From Streptomyces sporangiiformans (GTDB lineage: Bacteria; Actinomycetota; Actinomycetes; Streptomycetales; Streptomycetaceae), in contig NZ_VCHX02000117.1 of the NCBI RefSeq assembly GCF_005768555.2, positions 60,126-121,625 of the forward strand: a DNA stretch of 61,500 bases. The letters run 5' to 3'. Below the pieces are notes generated by a model. It made no database searches, was not told the DNA's origin, and saw only the letters and a program-made list of their open reading frames with translations. Shown one piece after another: positions 1 to 8,521 of this stretch; the stretch's first letter is position 1; each line of letters opens with the position of its first letter. Both the position numbers and the translations under genes were made by a program.

Positions 1-114
1 CGCTCCGCCGCGGTGAACCGCGTGATCGCGCAATCAGAACTCTACCCCACACCCCGGCCAGGTCCGAAAGCGGCGTGAGGGCGAGGAACAATGGGCGCGA
101 GGGACAATCGGCGT

Positions 115-627
115 ATGAGCGCTACTTCTGATGTCGGACGGGACCGGGACCCCGAAGGCCGGGCCCGCAACGCGCGGCCACGGGACGGGCTCGGGCGGCC
201 CCTGCCGTACGGGGCCGCCGGGGTGGAGCGGCAGCCCGAAGGGGTCGTGCGCACGCCCGAGGAAACCGTCGCCGAGGCGCAGTCGCTGATGGCGGCGGGG
301 AAACCGTTCCACGCGCACGAAGTCTTCGAGGATGCCTGGAAGTCGGGGCCCGAGGAGGAGCGAGCGCTGTGGCGGGGGCTGGCGCAGCTCGCGGTGGGGC
401 TCACGCATGCGGCTCGGGGGAACGTGACGGGCGGGGCGCGATTGCTGCGGCGCGGGGCCGGGGCGATCGAGGAGTGGGGCACGGAGGCCGGGCGGGAGCG
501 GCCGCACGGCGTCGATCTGCCTGGACTCGCCGCCTGGGCACGGGAGTTGGCGGGGACTGTGGAACGGGAGGGTGCCGCGGTGGACGCGGAGGCACGGGCT
601 CCTCGGCTGCGCGGGAGGACGGCGTAG
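115..627 (+). CDS. DUF309 domain protein
   Basis: A 170-residue cytosolic protein of the DUF309 family, whose function is not known. The signature is clear: FHAHEVFEDAWK around residue 60, then an LWRGLAQLAVGLTH helix and the RGN..GGARLL segment, giving the HxxxE helical core typical of the family. The first 45 residues are polar, arginine-rich and probably disordered. ATG 115 was chosen because the conserved actinobacterial N-terminus begins there; ATG 91, preceded by GAGG, is possible and would add 8 residues. It stands alone, upstream of cobF. Confidence 0.85.
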   Translation: MSATSDVGRDRDPEGRARNARPRDGLGRPLPYGAAGVERQPEGVVRTPEETVAEAQSLMAAGKPFHAHEVFEDAWKSGPEEERALWRGLAQLAVGLTHAARGNVTGGARLLRRGAGAIEEWGTEAGRERPHGVDLPGLAAWARELAGTVEREGAAVDAEARAPRLRGRTA

Positions 628-752
628 CAACGGCGTGGCACGCGAGTGCTGTGCGATGACGGGGCGTACGTGGCACGGCTCGATGTCCTTTCCCGGCTGT
701 TCCGGTCCGGTGCGGTGACCGGGCTGTCAGTGGCGTGGGGCAGACTCGGGGT

Positions 753-1523
753 GTGCGAAAGATTCATGTCATCGGCATCGGGGCGGGCGACCCCGACCAT
801 CTGACCCTTCAGGCGGTCAAGGCTCTGCGGAGCACGGACGTGTTCTTCATCCTGGACAAGGGCGAGGTGAAGTCCGACCTCGTCCGGCTGCGCCGTGACA
901 TCCTCGACGCCCACCTGCCGGACGGGGCGTATCGGCTGGTGGAGGCCCGTGATCCGGAGCGGGACCGGGCCGCCGGGGGCGCGGGCTACTCCCCCGCCGT
1001 CGGCGACTGGCGCAGCGCCCGCGCCGACATCTACGAGCGTCTGATCGCCGAGGAGCTGGGCGAGGACGAGAGTGGGGCGTTCCTGGTGTGGGGCGATCCC
1101 TCGCTGTACGACAGCACGCTCGGGATCCTGGAGGAGATCCTCGACCGGGGTGCCGTGCCCTTCGACTACGACGTCGTGCCTGGTATCAGCAGTGTCTCGG
1201 CCCTCGTCGCCCGTCACCGTACGGGCCTCAACCGTGTCGCCCGGCCCGTCCAGATCACGACGGGCCGGCGTCTCGCCGAGGGCTTCCCCGAGGGCGTCGA
1301 CGACGTCGTCGTCATGCTCGACGCCCACCAGATCTTCCAGAAGTACGCGGACCAGGACATCGACATCTACTGGGGCGCCTACATAGGCACCCCTGACGAG
1401 ATCCTCGCCTCGGGCCCCCTCGCGGAGACCGCACCCCGCATCGCCGAACTCCGCTCCGAGGCGCGCGAGCGCAAGGGCTGGATCATGGACACGTACCTGC
1501 TCCGCAGGCGGCCGCGAGGATAG
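753..1523 (+). CDS. cobF: Precorrin-6A synthase (deacetylating) CobF
   Basis: S-adenosylmethionine-dependent methyltransferase of aerobic cobalamin synthesis; it methylates C-1 of precorrin-5 and releases acetate. The 256-residue product begins with the glycine-rich VIGIGAGDPDHLTLQA loop of tetrapyrrole methylases. It then shows the CobF-type ILDKGEVKSDLV segment, VWGDPSLYDSTL near residue 115 and the VVPGISSVSALVARH motif. GTG 753 starts directly before the conserved RKIHVIGIG strand; an in-frame GTG at 735 is less likely. It converges with cobK across 66 bp. No other cob genes are in the window, so these two lie apart from any main cobalamin cluster. Confidence 0.95.
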   Translation: MRKIHVIGIGAGDPDHLTLQAVKALRSTDVFFILDKGEVKSDLVRLRRDILDAHLPDGAYRLVEARDPERDRAAGGAGYSPAVGDWRSARADIYERLIAEELGEDESGAFLVWGDPSLYDSTLGILEEILDRGAVPFDYDVVPGISSVSALVARHRTGLNRVARPVQITTGRRLAEGFPEGVDDVVVMLDAHQIFQKYADQDIDIYWGAYIGTPDEILASGPLAETAPRIAELRSEARERKGWIMDTYLLRRRPRG

Positions 1524-1545
1524 GAGGCTCCGGGTTGGGGCGGGG

Positions 1546-1567
1546 GCCACAGACCACCTGCTGTGGC
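1546..1567. terminator. Candidate bidirectional terminator hairpin
   Basis: A 7-bp perfect stem GCCACAG/CTGTGGC with an 8-base loop lies between the convergent cobF and cobK genes. There is no T-tract, as is common in high-GC actinomycetes. Position supports the call; folding energy was not calculated. Confidence 0.4.
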
Positions 1568-1589
1568 ACCCGGCGGATACGCGTGTCCG

Positions 1590-2339
1590 TCACGGCGAGT
1601 TGAGGCCCAGCCGGGTCAGTGTCTCGGCGACGTCGGAGGCAGGTGTGACGCCCTCGGGCAGCGGAGGGCGGCGTACGACCACGACCGGCAGGCCGAGTGC
1701 GCGGGCCGCGGTCAGCTTGGCCGACGTCGACGCGCCGCCGCTGTCCTTGGTGACCAGCACGTCGATACGGTGCTCGCGCAGAAGGGCGGTCTCGCCCTCC
1801 ACCGAGAACGGGCCGCGCGCCAGCAGGACTTCCGTGTGGCGCGGCATCGGCGGCCCGGGGGCCTCCACCGAACGTACGAGGAAGTAGAGCTCGGGCACGC
1901 GCGCGAAGGCCGACAGGCCCAGGCGGCCCGTGGTCAGGAAGACGCGGCGGCCCAGCGACGGAAGAAGATCGGCGGCCTCGGCGAGGGACGCCACCGAGTG
2001 CCAGCGGTCGCCGGGACGCGGTTCCCAGCCGGGCCGGCGCAGGACGACGACCGGCACGCCCACGACGGCCGCGGCCCGCGCGGCGTTCGCGGTGATGCCC
2101 GCCGCGAAGGGATGCGTGGCGTCGGCAACGGCGTCCACATGGTGCGCGCGCAGCCACTCCGCGAGCCCCTCCGCCCCGCCGAAGCCCCCGATGCGTACGT
2201 CCCCGTCGAGCGAGCCGGGCCGGGACACCCGGCCCGCGAGCGACGTCGTCACGCGCACGCCGGGCCGGGCGGCGAGGGACGCGGCGAGTTCACGAGCCTC
2301 GGCCGTGCCGCCGAGGACCAGGACGTGCTGGTGGGACAT
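1590..2339 (-). CDS. cobK: Precorrin-6A reductase CobK
   Basis: NADPH-dependent reductase that converts precorrin-6A to precorrin-6B (dihydro-precorrin-6) in cobalamin synthesis. The 249-residue product has the N-terminal VLVLGGTAEARELA dinucleotide loop, the ADATHPFAAGITANAARAA block near residue 75, VLRRPGW, FLTTGR near residue 130, and the C-terminal LVTKDSGGASTSAKLTAA motif, all diagnostic for CobK/CbiJ. ATG 2339 sits immediately before the Rossmann strand. It is convergent with cobF and ends 66 bp away, so the two are separate transcripts of one pathway. Confidence 0.95.
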   Translation of the reverse strand: MSHQHVLVLGGTAEARELAASLAARPGVRVTTSLAGRVSRPGSLDGDVRIGGFGGAEGLAEWLRAHHVDAVADATHPFAAGITANAARAAAVVGVPVVVLRRPGWEPRPGDRWHSVASLAEAADLLPSLGRRVFLTTGRLGLSAFARVPELYFLVRSVEAPGPPMPRHTEVLLARGPFSVEGETALLREHRIDVLVTKDSGGASTSAKLTAARALGLPVVVVRRPPLPEGVTPASDVAETLTRLGLNSP

Positions 2340-2406
2340 GGCGTCGAGCGTACGGTGCCTGGAAGCTGGCAAAAAGGCCGGATCGGTCGACGGCACTGCG
2401 GCAAGC

Positions 2407-3180
2407 TCAGCGGAGCAGAAGCTGGATTCCGCCCAGTACCGTCGCCGCGATCACCAACTGTTCGAAGAGCCGCTGATTGATGCGGTTCACGGCCACTTTG
2501 CCGATGAGGGCGCCCGGGACGACGAACACGGCGAGGGCGGCGTCCAGCAGCAGCGAGCGGCCGTCGATCAACCCGAGGCCGACGCTGAAGGGCACCTTCG
2601 AGACGTTGACGATCAGGAAGAAGAAGGCCGAGGTCCCCAGGAAGCCGAGCTTGCGGAATCCGGCGGAGAGGAGATACATCGACATGACGGGGCCGCCCGC
2701 GTTGGCGACCATCGTGGTGAAGCCGCCGAGCACACCGTACGAACGAGCCTTGATCCGGCCCGCCCGCGAGGTCACCGAGTCCGGCTCCTCCTCGGCCGTG
2801 ACCTGCCTGCGGCGCCACACCGTGACCCCGGCCATGAACAGCAGAATCGCGCCGATCGACATCCGTACGATCCCGTCGTCCGCCCACATCAGGAACAGGG
2901 TGCCGAAGACGACGCCCCCTGCGACCGCCGGGAAGAGCCGCCACAGCGTGGGCCAGTGCGCGTGCCTCCGATAGGTGAGCACGGCGAGCACGTCCCCGAC
3001 GATGAGGATGGGCAGCAGTACCCCCGTCGAGGCGCGGGCGGGCAGGACGGCCGCGAAGATCGCGAGACTCACCGTATTGGCCCCGCTCACCGCGGTCTTC
3101 GAGAAGCCGACGAGCATCGCCGCGGCGGCGAGTGCGGCGAACTCCCAGGCGGAGATGTGCCAGAGCGTCATCGTGTTCAT
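2407..3180 (-). CDS. TauE/SafE family sulfite/organic-anion permease
   Basis: Integral membrane protein of the TauE/SafE (DUF81) family, whose characterised members export sulfite or sulfonate-derived anions. The 257 residues form about eight hydrophobic segments. Both family repeats can be seen: AAAAMLVGFSKTAVSGANTVSL near the N-terminus and GVLGGFTTMVANAGGPVMSMYLL in the second half. ATG 3180 is used; a longer start at 3207 lacks support. It is divergent from the lipase-like gene, with 156 bp between them for both promoters. Substrate cannot be told from the sequence. Confidence 0.85.
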   Translation of the reverse strand: MNTMTLWHISAWEFAALAAAAMLVGFSKTAVSGANTVSLAIFAAVLPARASTGVLLPILIVGDVLAVLTYRRHAHWPTLWRLFPAVAGGVVFGTLFLMWADDGIVRMSIGAILLFMAGVTVWRRRQVTAEEEPDSVTSRAGRIKARSYGVLGGFTTMVANAGGPVMSMYLLSAGFRKLGFLGTSAFFFLIVNVSKVPFSVGLGLIDGRSLLLDAALAVFVVPGALIGKVAVNRINQRLFEQLVIAATVLGGIQLLLR

Positions 3181-3336
3181 GCGAAGGCCGATGCTATGCG
3201 CAAGCATCTAGCCGCGGGAGACCGTCTCGCCAGGTGACCCCTGCCCGCACGGGACCGCTGGTCTTGCCCTGTGGACCGCCGTCCCGCCCCCCTGGGAAGA
3301 TCGTCCGGAACCTTTGCCGACGACGATGGAGGAGCG

Positions 3337-4146
3337 ATGACCGACTCGCGCGAACACACCCTCACCGGCACCAGGGGCACCATCACCGCACGCGAGTGGC
3401 CACGGGAGCGTCCGCGGTACGTCGCGCTCCTGGTCCATGGCTACGGGGAGCACATCGGCCGGTACGAGTACGTGGCGGACGTACTGAACCGGCATGGCGC
3501 GGCGGTTTTCGGGCCCGACCACATGGGGCACGGGAAGTCGGCGGGCGAGCGGGTGCTGATCGAGGACTTCGAGGACGTGGTGACCGACGTCCACGCGACG
3601 GAACGGCTGGCGCGGGCCGCCTACCCGGGGGTGCCGGTCGTGCTGATAGGCCACTCCATGGGTGGGCTGATCGCGGCGCGTTACGCCCAGAGGTACGGAG
3701 AGGGTCTCGCCGCCCTCGTGCTGTCCGGGCCGGTGATCGGCAGCTGGGCGCTGCTCGACCGGCTGCTCCCGCTCGACCCGCTGCCCGATGTCCCCATCGA
3801 CCCCTCGACGCTCTCGCGGGACCCGTCGGTCGGCGAGGCGTACGCGACGGATCCCCTCGTCTGGCACGGCCCGTTCAAGCGCCCGACGCTGGAGGCGTTC
3901 GTCCGTACGCTGGAGACCATCTCCAAGAGCGGGAACGTGGGCGCACTCCCGCTGCTGTGGCTGCACGGCGACGACGACCGGATCGTGCCGATTTCCCCCA
4001 GCCGCGCGGGCGTCGAGGAGCTGCGCGGCAGCGACTGGACCGAACGCATCTGTGCGGGAGCCCAGCACGAGGTGTTCAACGAGACGGACAAGGCCGCGGT
4101 TCTCGCGGACGTGACCGGCTTCGTGGACCGCGTCCTCGGGAACTGA
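3337..4146 (+). CDS. Alpha/beta hydrolase, monoacylglycerol lipase-like
   Basis: A 269-residue cytosolic serine hydrolase resembling monoacylglycerol lipase/lysophospholipase. It has the LLVHGYGEHIGRYEYVA oxyanion region near residue 32, the GPDHMGHGKSAG motif near 59, the nucleophile elbow GHSMGG (Ser107), the acid in HGDDDRIVPI and the terminal His in AQHEVFNE. ATG 3337 has a good GGAGG site 5-9 bases upstream. Its true substrate may be any small ester. The whiB-like gene starts 44 bp downstream on the same strand. Confidence 0.9.
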   Translation: MTDSREHTLTGTRGTITAREWPRERPRYVALLVHGYGEHIGRYEYVADVLNRHGAAVFGPDHMGHGKSAGERVLIEDFEDVVTDVHATERLARAAYPGVPVVLIGHSMGGLIAARYAQRYGEGLAALVLSGPVIGSWALLDRLLPLDPLPDVPIDPSTLSRDPSVGEAYATDPLVWHGPFKRPTLEAFVRTLETISKSGNVGALPLLWLHGDDDRIVPISPSRAGVEELRGSDWTERICAGAQHEVFNETDKAAVLADVTGFVDRVLGN

Positions 4147-4190
4147 ACCACCGGTGTTTCCACTGGTACGCCCTGGGCACTCGCGGCCGC

Positions 4191-4448
4191 ATGGAGTGGT
4201 TGCGGAGAGCAGCCTGCGCGGATGAGGACCCGGAACTGTTCTTCCCCGTGGGCACGACCGGACCCGCAGTACGGGACGTCGTGGCCGCCAAGCGGATATG
4301 CGCCCGCTGCCCGGTGACCTTCGAGTGCCTGACCTGGGCGCTGGACACCGGACAAACCTCGGGTGTGTGGGGCGGAACCGGTGAGGAAGAGCGCACGGAG
4401 CTGCTCCGTATGGTTCACGGTCAACCCACAAGGAGAAGCGCGTCATGA
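4191..4448 (+). CDS. WhiB-like [4Fe-4S] transcription factor
   Basis: An 85-residue Wbl protein. Four cysteines, at 9, 37, 40 and 46, give the C..CxxC.....C ligand set of the iron-sulfur cluster. They are followed by the GVWGG turn (58-62) and a short basic tail ending RRSAS. Wbl proteins usually bind the principal sigma factor and sense redox or NO. No clear Shine-Dalgarno precedes ATG 4191. The stop codon overlaps the dps start as ATGA (4445-4448), so dps translation is coupled to it. It is short for the family and lacks a long basic DNA-binding tail. Confidence 0.9.
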   Translation: MEWLRRAACADEDPELFFPVGTTGPAVRDVVAAKRICARCPVTFECLTWALDTGQTSGVWGGTGEEERTELLRMVHGQPTRRSAS

Positions 4449-4924
4449 CTGTGGTGAAGAGCACCCTCCCCGACGCCGCACGTCAGGTGGTCGGGGACGC
4501 CCTGCAGGGCACCCTGGTGGATCTGCTCGGACTCTCACTCATAGGCAAGCAGGCCCACTGGAACATCGTGGGCCCACGATTCCGCTCGATCCATCTGCAG
4601 ATCGACGAGGTCGTCGCGACGGCACGTACGTACTCCGACACGGTGGCGGAACGTGCGGCGACGCTCGGCATCCCGCCCGACGGGCGGCCCGAGACCATCG
4701 CCACGACCTGCGCCCTGCAGGCCCCGAAGCACGGCGGCTGGATCCAGGACACCGAGGTCGTCAGCCTGCTCATCGAGGCCCTGGAGACGGTCATCGCGCA
4801 GCTGCGCGAGCGGATCGACGCGACGGACGAAGCCGATCGCGTCACCCAGGACCTGCTGATCGGTCTCACGGCCGAACTCGAGAAACACCGCTGGATGTTC
4901 CAGGCCGAGGACTGGCCGAGCTGA
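4445..4924 (+). CDS. dps: Dps-family DNA protection/ferritin-like protein
   Basis: A 159-residue Dps: a mini-ferritin that forms a dodecamer, oxidises and stores iron, and shields DNA in stress or stationary phase. The dinuclear ferroxidase motif is seen as KQAHWNIVGPRFRSIHLQIDEVV (His and Asp/Glu ligands, residues about 37-60). The C-terminal helix has QDLLIGLTAELEKHRWMFQAEDW. Its ATG lies inside the stop codon of the upstream Wbl gene. DUF3140 and an endonuclease III-like gene follow, so the four genes look like one stress/DNA-maintenance operon. Confidence 0.95.
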   Translation: MTVVKSTLPDAARQVVGDALQGTLVDLLGLSLIGKQAHWNIVGPRFRSIHLQIDEVVATARTYSDTVAERAATLGIPPDGRPETIATTCALQAPKHGGWIQDTEVVSLLIEALETVIAQLRERIDATDEADRVTQDLLIGLTAELEKHRWMFQAEDWPS

Positions 4925-4952
4925 CGTCCGAGGAAGGAAAGGGGGTCACGCC

Positions 4953-5327
4953 ATGACCGACACCCTCGAACTCGACGCGCTGTGGGACGAGTTCCACCGC
5001 GTGGTGAACATGACCTCGCAGGAGCTGGCCGCCTGGCTGAAGGCGCTTGACGCGGGCGAGGAGACCGAACCGCTGCCGGAGCACGCGGGGTCACCCACCG
5101 GTCAGCAAGTGCTGGACATCCTCCAGAAGCGCCGTACGGACCTCACCGAGGACGACATCAGCGTCATGTACGGGGTCGTGGACACCGTCACGGAAGAGAC
5201 CGAACAGGCGGACCGGACGGGCCAGGCGGACCGGACGGGCCCCGAGCAGGAGTACGAGGCCGAGGAGACCCGGCGGCGCCATCGGCTGATGACGCTGGGT
5301 CATGATCCGCTCAGGGCGCCGTCATGA
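4953..5327 (+). CDS. DUF3140 domain protein
   Basis: A 124-residue acidic protein of the DUF3140 family, function unknown. The conserved core is WDEFHRVVNMTSQELAAWL at residues 10-30, followed by GQQVLDILQKRRTDLTEDDISVMYGVVDTV. The segment EQADRTGQADRTGPEQ is a short in-protein duplication. It sits 28 bp after dps with a GGAAAGG-like ribosome site, and its stop overlaps the ATG of the next gene (ATGA), placing it in the dps operon. Confidence 0.85.
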   Translation: MTDTLELDALWDEFHRVVNMTSQELAAWLKALDAGEETEPLPEHAGSPTGQQVLDILQKRRTDLTEDDISVMYGVVDTVTEETEQADRTGQADRTGPEQEYEAEETRRRHRLMTLGHDPLRAPS

Positions 5328-5992
5328 CCAGGCACAGCCGGATCGTGGAGGCGCTGGTCTCCGAACACGGCACGACGTTCGCCGAGGAGGCGGGCATCAC
5401 GCTGCGGAACACGCCGCAGCCGCTGTACCGCACCATGGTCATGGCCTGCCTCCTCAGCGCGCGTATCCGCGGTTCCGTCGCCGTGGCGACCACGCGTGCC
5501 CTGTACGAGGCCGGGCAGCGCGATCCGCGCCGGATGGCCGACGCGAGCTGGCAGGAACGGGTCGACGCGCTGGGCGAAGGCGGCTACCGGCGCTATGACG
5601 AGCGCACGGCGACTCAACTCGGCGCAGGCGCCGAGCTGTTGAGGGAGCGCTGGGGCGGCGACCTGCGGCGTATGCGGGACGCGGCGGACGGTGACCTCGA
5701 CGAACTGCGGTCGCTGCTGCGGGAGATACCGGGGCTCGGTCCGGCGGGCGTGGACATCTTCCTGCGTGAGGTGCAGCGGGTCTGGTCCGAGGTCGCGCCA
5801 TATCTCGACGCGAAGGCGCTGCAGGGCGCGGAGCGGCTCGGGCTGCCCAAGGATCCCGACCGCCTGGTGAAACTCGCCGGTGACACCGACCCGGCCGTGC
5901 TGGCAGCCGCGTTGGTGCGCGCCGCGCTCGACAAGAAGGTAGTGGAGGAGTGTCTGCGGAGCGCCGCGCAAGCTTCCTCGAAGGCGGCCTGA
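5324..5992 (+). CDS. HhH-GPD endonuclease III-like DNA glycosylase
   Basis: A 222-residue helical protein of the HhH-GPD superfamily (base-excision DNA glycosylases). The helix-hairpin-helix is seen as LLREIPGLGPAGVDIFLREV near residues 128-147, with a downstream Asp in APYLDAKAL in the place of the catalytic Asp. There is no C-terminal Cys4 iron-sulfur loop, so it is not a classical Nth. Coupled by ATGA to the DUF3140 gene and in the dps operon, consistent with a DNA-protection role. Lesion specificity is unknown. Confidence 0.75.
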   Translation: MTRHSRIVEALVSEHGTTFAEEAGITLRNTPQPLYRTMVMACLLSARIRGSVAVATTRALYEAGQRDPRRMADASWQERVDALGEGGYRRYDERTATQLGAGAELLRERWGGDLRRMRDAADGDLDELRSLLREIPGLGPAGVDIFLREVQRVWSEVAPYLDAKALQGAERLGLPKDPDRLVKLAGDTDPAVLAAALVRAALDKKVVEECLRSAAQASSKAA

Positions 5993-6039
5993 GCGACGGG
6001 GTTCGAGGGGTAGCGCCGGAGCCCGACGGCCCGTCACCC

Positions 6040-6933
6040 TCACGCGTGACCGGATCTGAGGAACTCCGCCATCGCGCTCAAGTCACGTTCCCCGAAGCCC
6101 GCTTCGGCTGCGCCTCGGGCCAACCGGCCGTTGACGTAAGCCTGTTGCATGGGCGCGCCCACCCGTTCGGCGAGCCCAAGGATCAGGTCCAGGTCCTTGG
6201 CGACCAGTTCGAGGGTGAAGGCCACGGGGGTGTCGTCCGGGTGCAGATAGGCGTCCTTCTTGTAGCTCACGAAAGGCGCCCCCGCGGCGCTCGCCGCGAA
6301 CACCTCGTACGCGGACTCTCTCGGCACACCGGCCCGTTCGGCGAGGACCAGCGCCTCCGACAGGGCCTGGTTGAGGGCGTGGACGACGGAGTTCACCGCG
6401 AGCTTCATCGCCGCTCCCGAGCCGCTGTCGCCGAGGTGGAACACCCGCGTGGCCAGCGCGTCGAGCACGGGCCGTGCTTGCTCCAGCGCCTCGGCGGAGC
6501 CGCCCGCCAGCACGGTCAGTCTGCCCTGTTCGACGAAGGAGACGCTGCCGGAGACGGGGGTGTCGAGGAGGCTCGCGCCGGTCTTGTCGACGAGGGTGTG
6601 CAGGGCCGACACCGTCTCGGGCGCGATCGTGCTCGTCTCCAGGACCACGCTCCCGGCGCGCAGCCCGGCGGCGATGCCGTCGTCCCCGCCGTAGGTCTCG
6701 GTCACGGCCGCGTCGTCGGCGAGCGAGACAAGGACGGTCCGCGCGCCCGCGGCCGCCTCGCGGGGCGTCGCGGCCACGGTGTCGGCGACCGCTTCGGCCT
6801 TCTCGCGTGTGCGGTTGTACGCGATCACCTCGAAGCCGGCGTCGCGCAGCCGCCGCGCCATGGCCGCGCCCATACGCCCGGTGCCGACCAGCGCGACCCG
6901 CCGCACGTCGCCCGCTCCGTCGTCGCCACTCAT
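6040..6933 (-). CDS. 3-hydroxyisobutyrate dehydrogenase-family NAD(P) oxidoreductase
   Basis: A 297-residue beta-hydroxyacid dehydrogenase. N-terminal Rossmann motif VALVGTGRMGAAMARRL, the family GSVVLETSTIAP and LDTPVSGS blocks near residues 95-125, and the catalytic-lysine helix GSGAAMKLAVN near 170 are all present. Members oxidise 3-hydroxyacids or reduce succinic/tartronic semialdehydes. ATG 6933 overlaps the upstream SDR stop (ATGA). It is the last gene of the eight-gene 6.0-13.9 kb operon, so its likely role is the final oxidation of the pathway product. Confidence 0.9.
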   Translation of the reverse strand: MSGDDGAGDVRRVALVGTGRMGAAMARRLRDAGFEVIAYNRTREKAEAVADTVAATPREAAAGARTVLVSLADDAAVTETYGGDDGIAAGLRAGSVVLETSTIAPETVSALHTLVDKTGASLLDTPVSGSVSFVEQGRLTVLAGGSAEALEQARPVLDALATRVFHLGDSGSGAAMKLAVNSVVHALNQALSEALVLAERAGVPRESAYEVFAASAAGAPFVSYKKDAYLHPDDTPVAFTLELVAKDLDLILGLAERVGAPMQQAYVNGRLARGAAEAGFGERDLSAMAEFLRSGHA

Positions 6934-7619
6934 CGCAGCAGCCACCCGCCGTCCACGTTGAGATTGACGCCGTTGACCGAACGGTTGCGCAGCAGGAAGT
7001 CCACCGTATCCACGACGTCCCGCATGCTCGTCAACCGTCCCGTGGGCGTCTGCGCACGGTAGTTCTCCAGCACCTCGGCCGGCTTGCCCGCCCAGAACGG
7101 GCTGTCGCCGACGATGCCCGGGTGGACGGCGTTCACCCGGATCGGGGCGAGTTCGGTCGCGAGGGTGCGCACCAGCCCGGTCACTCCGGCGTTCACGGTC
7201 GCGACCGTCGTCGCGCCCGGGTAGGGCCGCTCCTTGGCCTGCCCGCCGAAGATCACGACGGCGCTCTGATCGCTCATCCGCGGCAGTAGCGCATGCACCA
7301 CCTCAGTGTATCCGACGAGCTTGAGCGTCACGAGGTGCAGCGCGGCGTCGATGTCGTACTCGGCGACGAGGTTCTGGTCGCGCGAGATACCGACGAGGAC
7401 GAGATGGTCGACGTGCCCGATGTCCGTCAACGCAGAAGCGATGTCATGGGGCCGGGACAGGTCGAGGGCCAGTCCCCGCGCGCCGATCTCCTTGGCGACG
7501 GTGTCGGCGCGGTGCGCGTCGCGCCCGGTGAGCACGACCTCGTCCCCGCGCGCGGCGCAGAACCGTGCGATCTCGCGTCCGATACCTGCCGTACCCCCGA
7601 TCACCACCACGCTGGTCAT
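6930..7619 (-). CDS. SDR-fold protein lacking the canonical catalytic residues
   Basis: A 229-residue short-chain dehydrogenase/reductase homologue. The cofactor loop GGTAGIGREIA (residues 8-18) is intact, and the end has LNVDGGWLLR as in classical SDRs. In the active-site region, aligned on the following AGVTGLVRTLATEL helix, the Tyr-x3-Lys pair is replaced by Val139 and Asn143. The usual Ser of strand 5 falls in VIFGGQ. It therefore probably binds NAD(P) but uses other chemistry, or is structural. It is ATGA-coupled on both sides in the operon. Confidence 0.8.
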   Translation of the reverse strand: MTSVVVIGGTAGIGREIARFCAARGDEVVLTGRDAHRADTVAKEIGARGLALDLSRPHDIASALTDIGHVDHLVLVGISRDQNLVAEYDIDAALHLVTLKLVGYTEVVHALLPRMSDQSAVVIFGGQAKERPYPGATTVATVNAGVTGLVRTLATELAPIRVNAVHPGIVGDSPFWAGKPAEVLENYRAQTPTGRLTSMRDVVDTVDFLLRNRSVNGVNLNVDGGWLLR

Positions 7620-8521
7620 GGCTGCTCCTTCAGTGCCGTGCGCAGGTAGTCCCAGTCCCGGGTGAAGCGATAGGCGTGGCGTGACGGAGGCTGCGGTGCC
7701 TGTGTCTCCAGCCAACGCACCGGGCCGGGCCCGACGTTGGCGAAGCTGTGCACACAGCCGGCGCCCGCCCAGGCCGCGTCGCCCACCCCGAGCCGGTGCC
7801 GCTCGCCGTCGAAGGTGGCGTCCACGGTGCCCTCGACGATCAGATACGTCTCCTCGAAGGGGTGGTCGTGCCCGCCCACGACGCCGTCGGCCGCGTACTG
7901 CACCATGAACATCGTGGAGGCCACCGCGCCCAGGTCCGTGTCCACCATCATCTTCACGGTGATGCCGCTGTAGACGAGCAGCGCCGTGCGCATGCTCGCC
8001 GACACCGCGAGCAGTTCCTGGGACTGCTTGCCGGGTTCCATCTGGGCGGCCTCGAAGTGGCCGAACGAGCGGGTGCGCGGGTCGCGTACGTCGATCCGGA
8101 CCGGCTCGCGGGCGCCGGCGGCCGGCAGCGCGGGCACCGTCTCGGTGTCGTGCCCGTACCGTGCGCGCGGCACCGGTGCGAGCATGTCGGCCCAGCGCGC
8201 GGCGGTGTCCCCGGCGCCGCGCCAGGCGTGCGGCACGCCGGTCGGCAGGACTCCGTAGTCGCCTTCCTCGAGCAGGTACGCGCCCTCCGGCACATCGAGG
8301 ATCACCGTCCCGGACAGCACATGGAAGGACTCCTCGTACGCGTGCACATGCGCGCCGATCGCCCCGTCGGGCGCCAGCTCGCAGACGCCGAAGCCGGTGT
8401 GCACGGCGCCGTCCGCCTCGTCGACGACTGTTCGCCGCCTGAATCCCTTGCTGCTGTAGGGCAGTTGGGACGGAACGGCGAACGTGGCGTCCGCCGCCCG
8501 CTGTACGACGTAGTGCGTCAC
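7616..8521 (-). CDS. Bicupin protein
   Basis: A 301-residue protein with two cupin barrels. The first metal site is HVHAYEESFHVLSG (about residue 60) with VPHAW further on. The second is HDHPFEETYLIVEG (about residue 225) with CVHSF near 265. Both halves keep the HxHxxxxE...H ligands, so two metal ions may be bound. The arrangement recalls ureidoglycine aminohydrolases and two-domain cupin dioxygenases, but specificity cannot be assigned. Start GTG 8521 overlaps the upstream stop as GTGA. Fifth enzyme gene of the operon. Confidence 0.85.
   Translation of the reverse strand: MTHYVVQRAADATFAVPSQLPYSSKGFRRRTVVDEADGAVHTGFGVCELAPDGAIGAHVHAYEESFHVLSGTVILDVPEGAYLLEEGDYGVLPTGVPHAWRGAGDTAARWADMLAPVPRARYGHDTETVPALPAAGAREPVRIDVRDPRTRSFGHFEAAQMEPGKQSQELLAVSASMRTALLVYSGITVKMMVDTDLGAVASTMFMVQYAADGVVGGHDHPFEETYLIVEGTVDATFDGERHRLGVGDAAWAGAGCVHSFANVGPGPVRWLETQAPQPPSRHAYRFTRDWDYLRTALKEQP

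Noticed and set aside
1..114. A gene end at the left edge
   Set aside because: The first 90 bases show no recognisable protein tail on either strand, so no partial gene is claimed.
628..752. Possible cobalamin riboswitch ahead of cobF
   Set aside because: The gap is only about 125 bp and I could not find the conserved B12-box or the expected stem order. cobF also belongs to synthesis and has no clear attenuator.
1483..2157. Long open frames opposite cobF, cobK, P450 and many other genes
   Set aside because: They are the usual high-GC shadows, rich in Arg/Pro/Ala with no domain, and lie against genes with strong family motifs.
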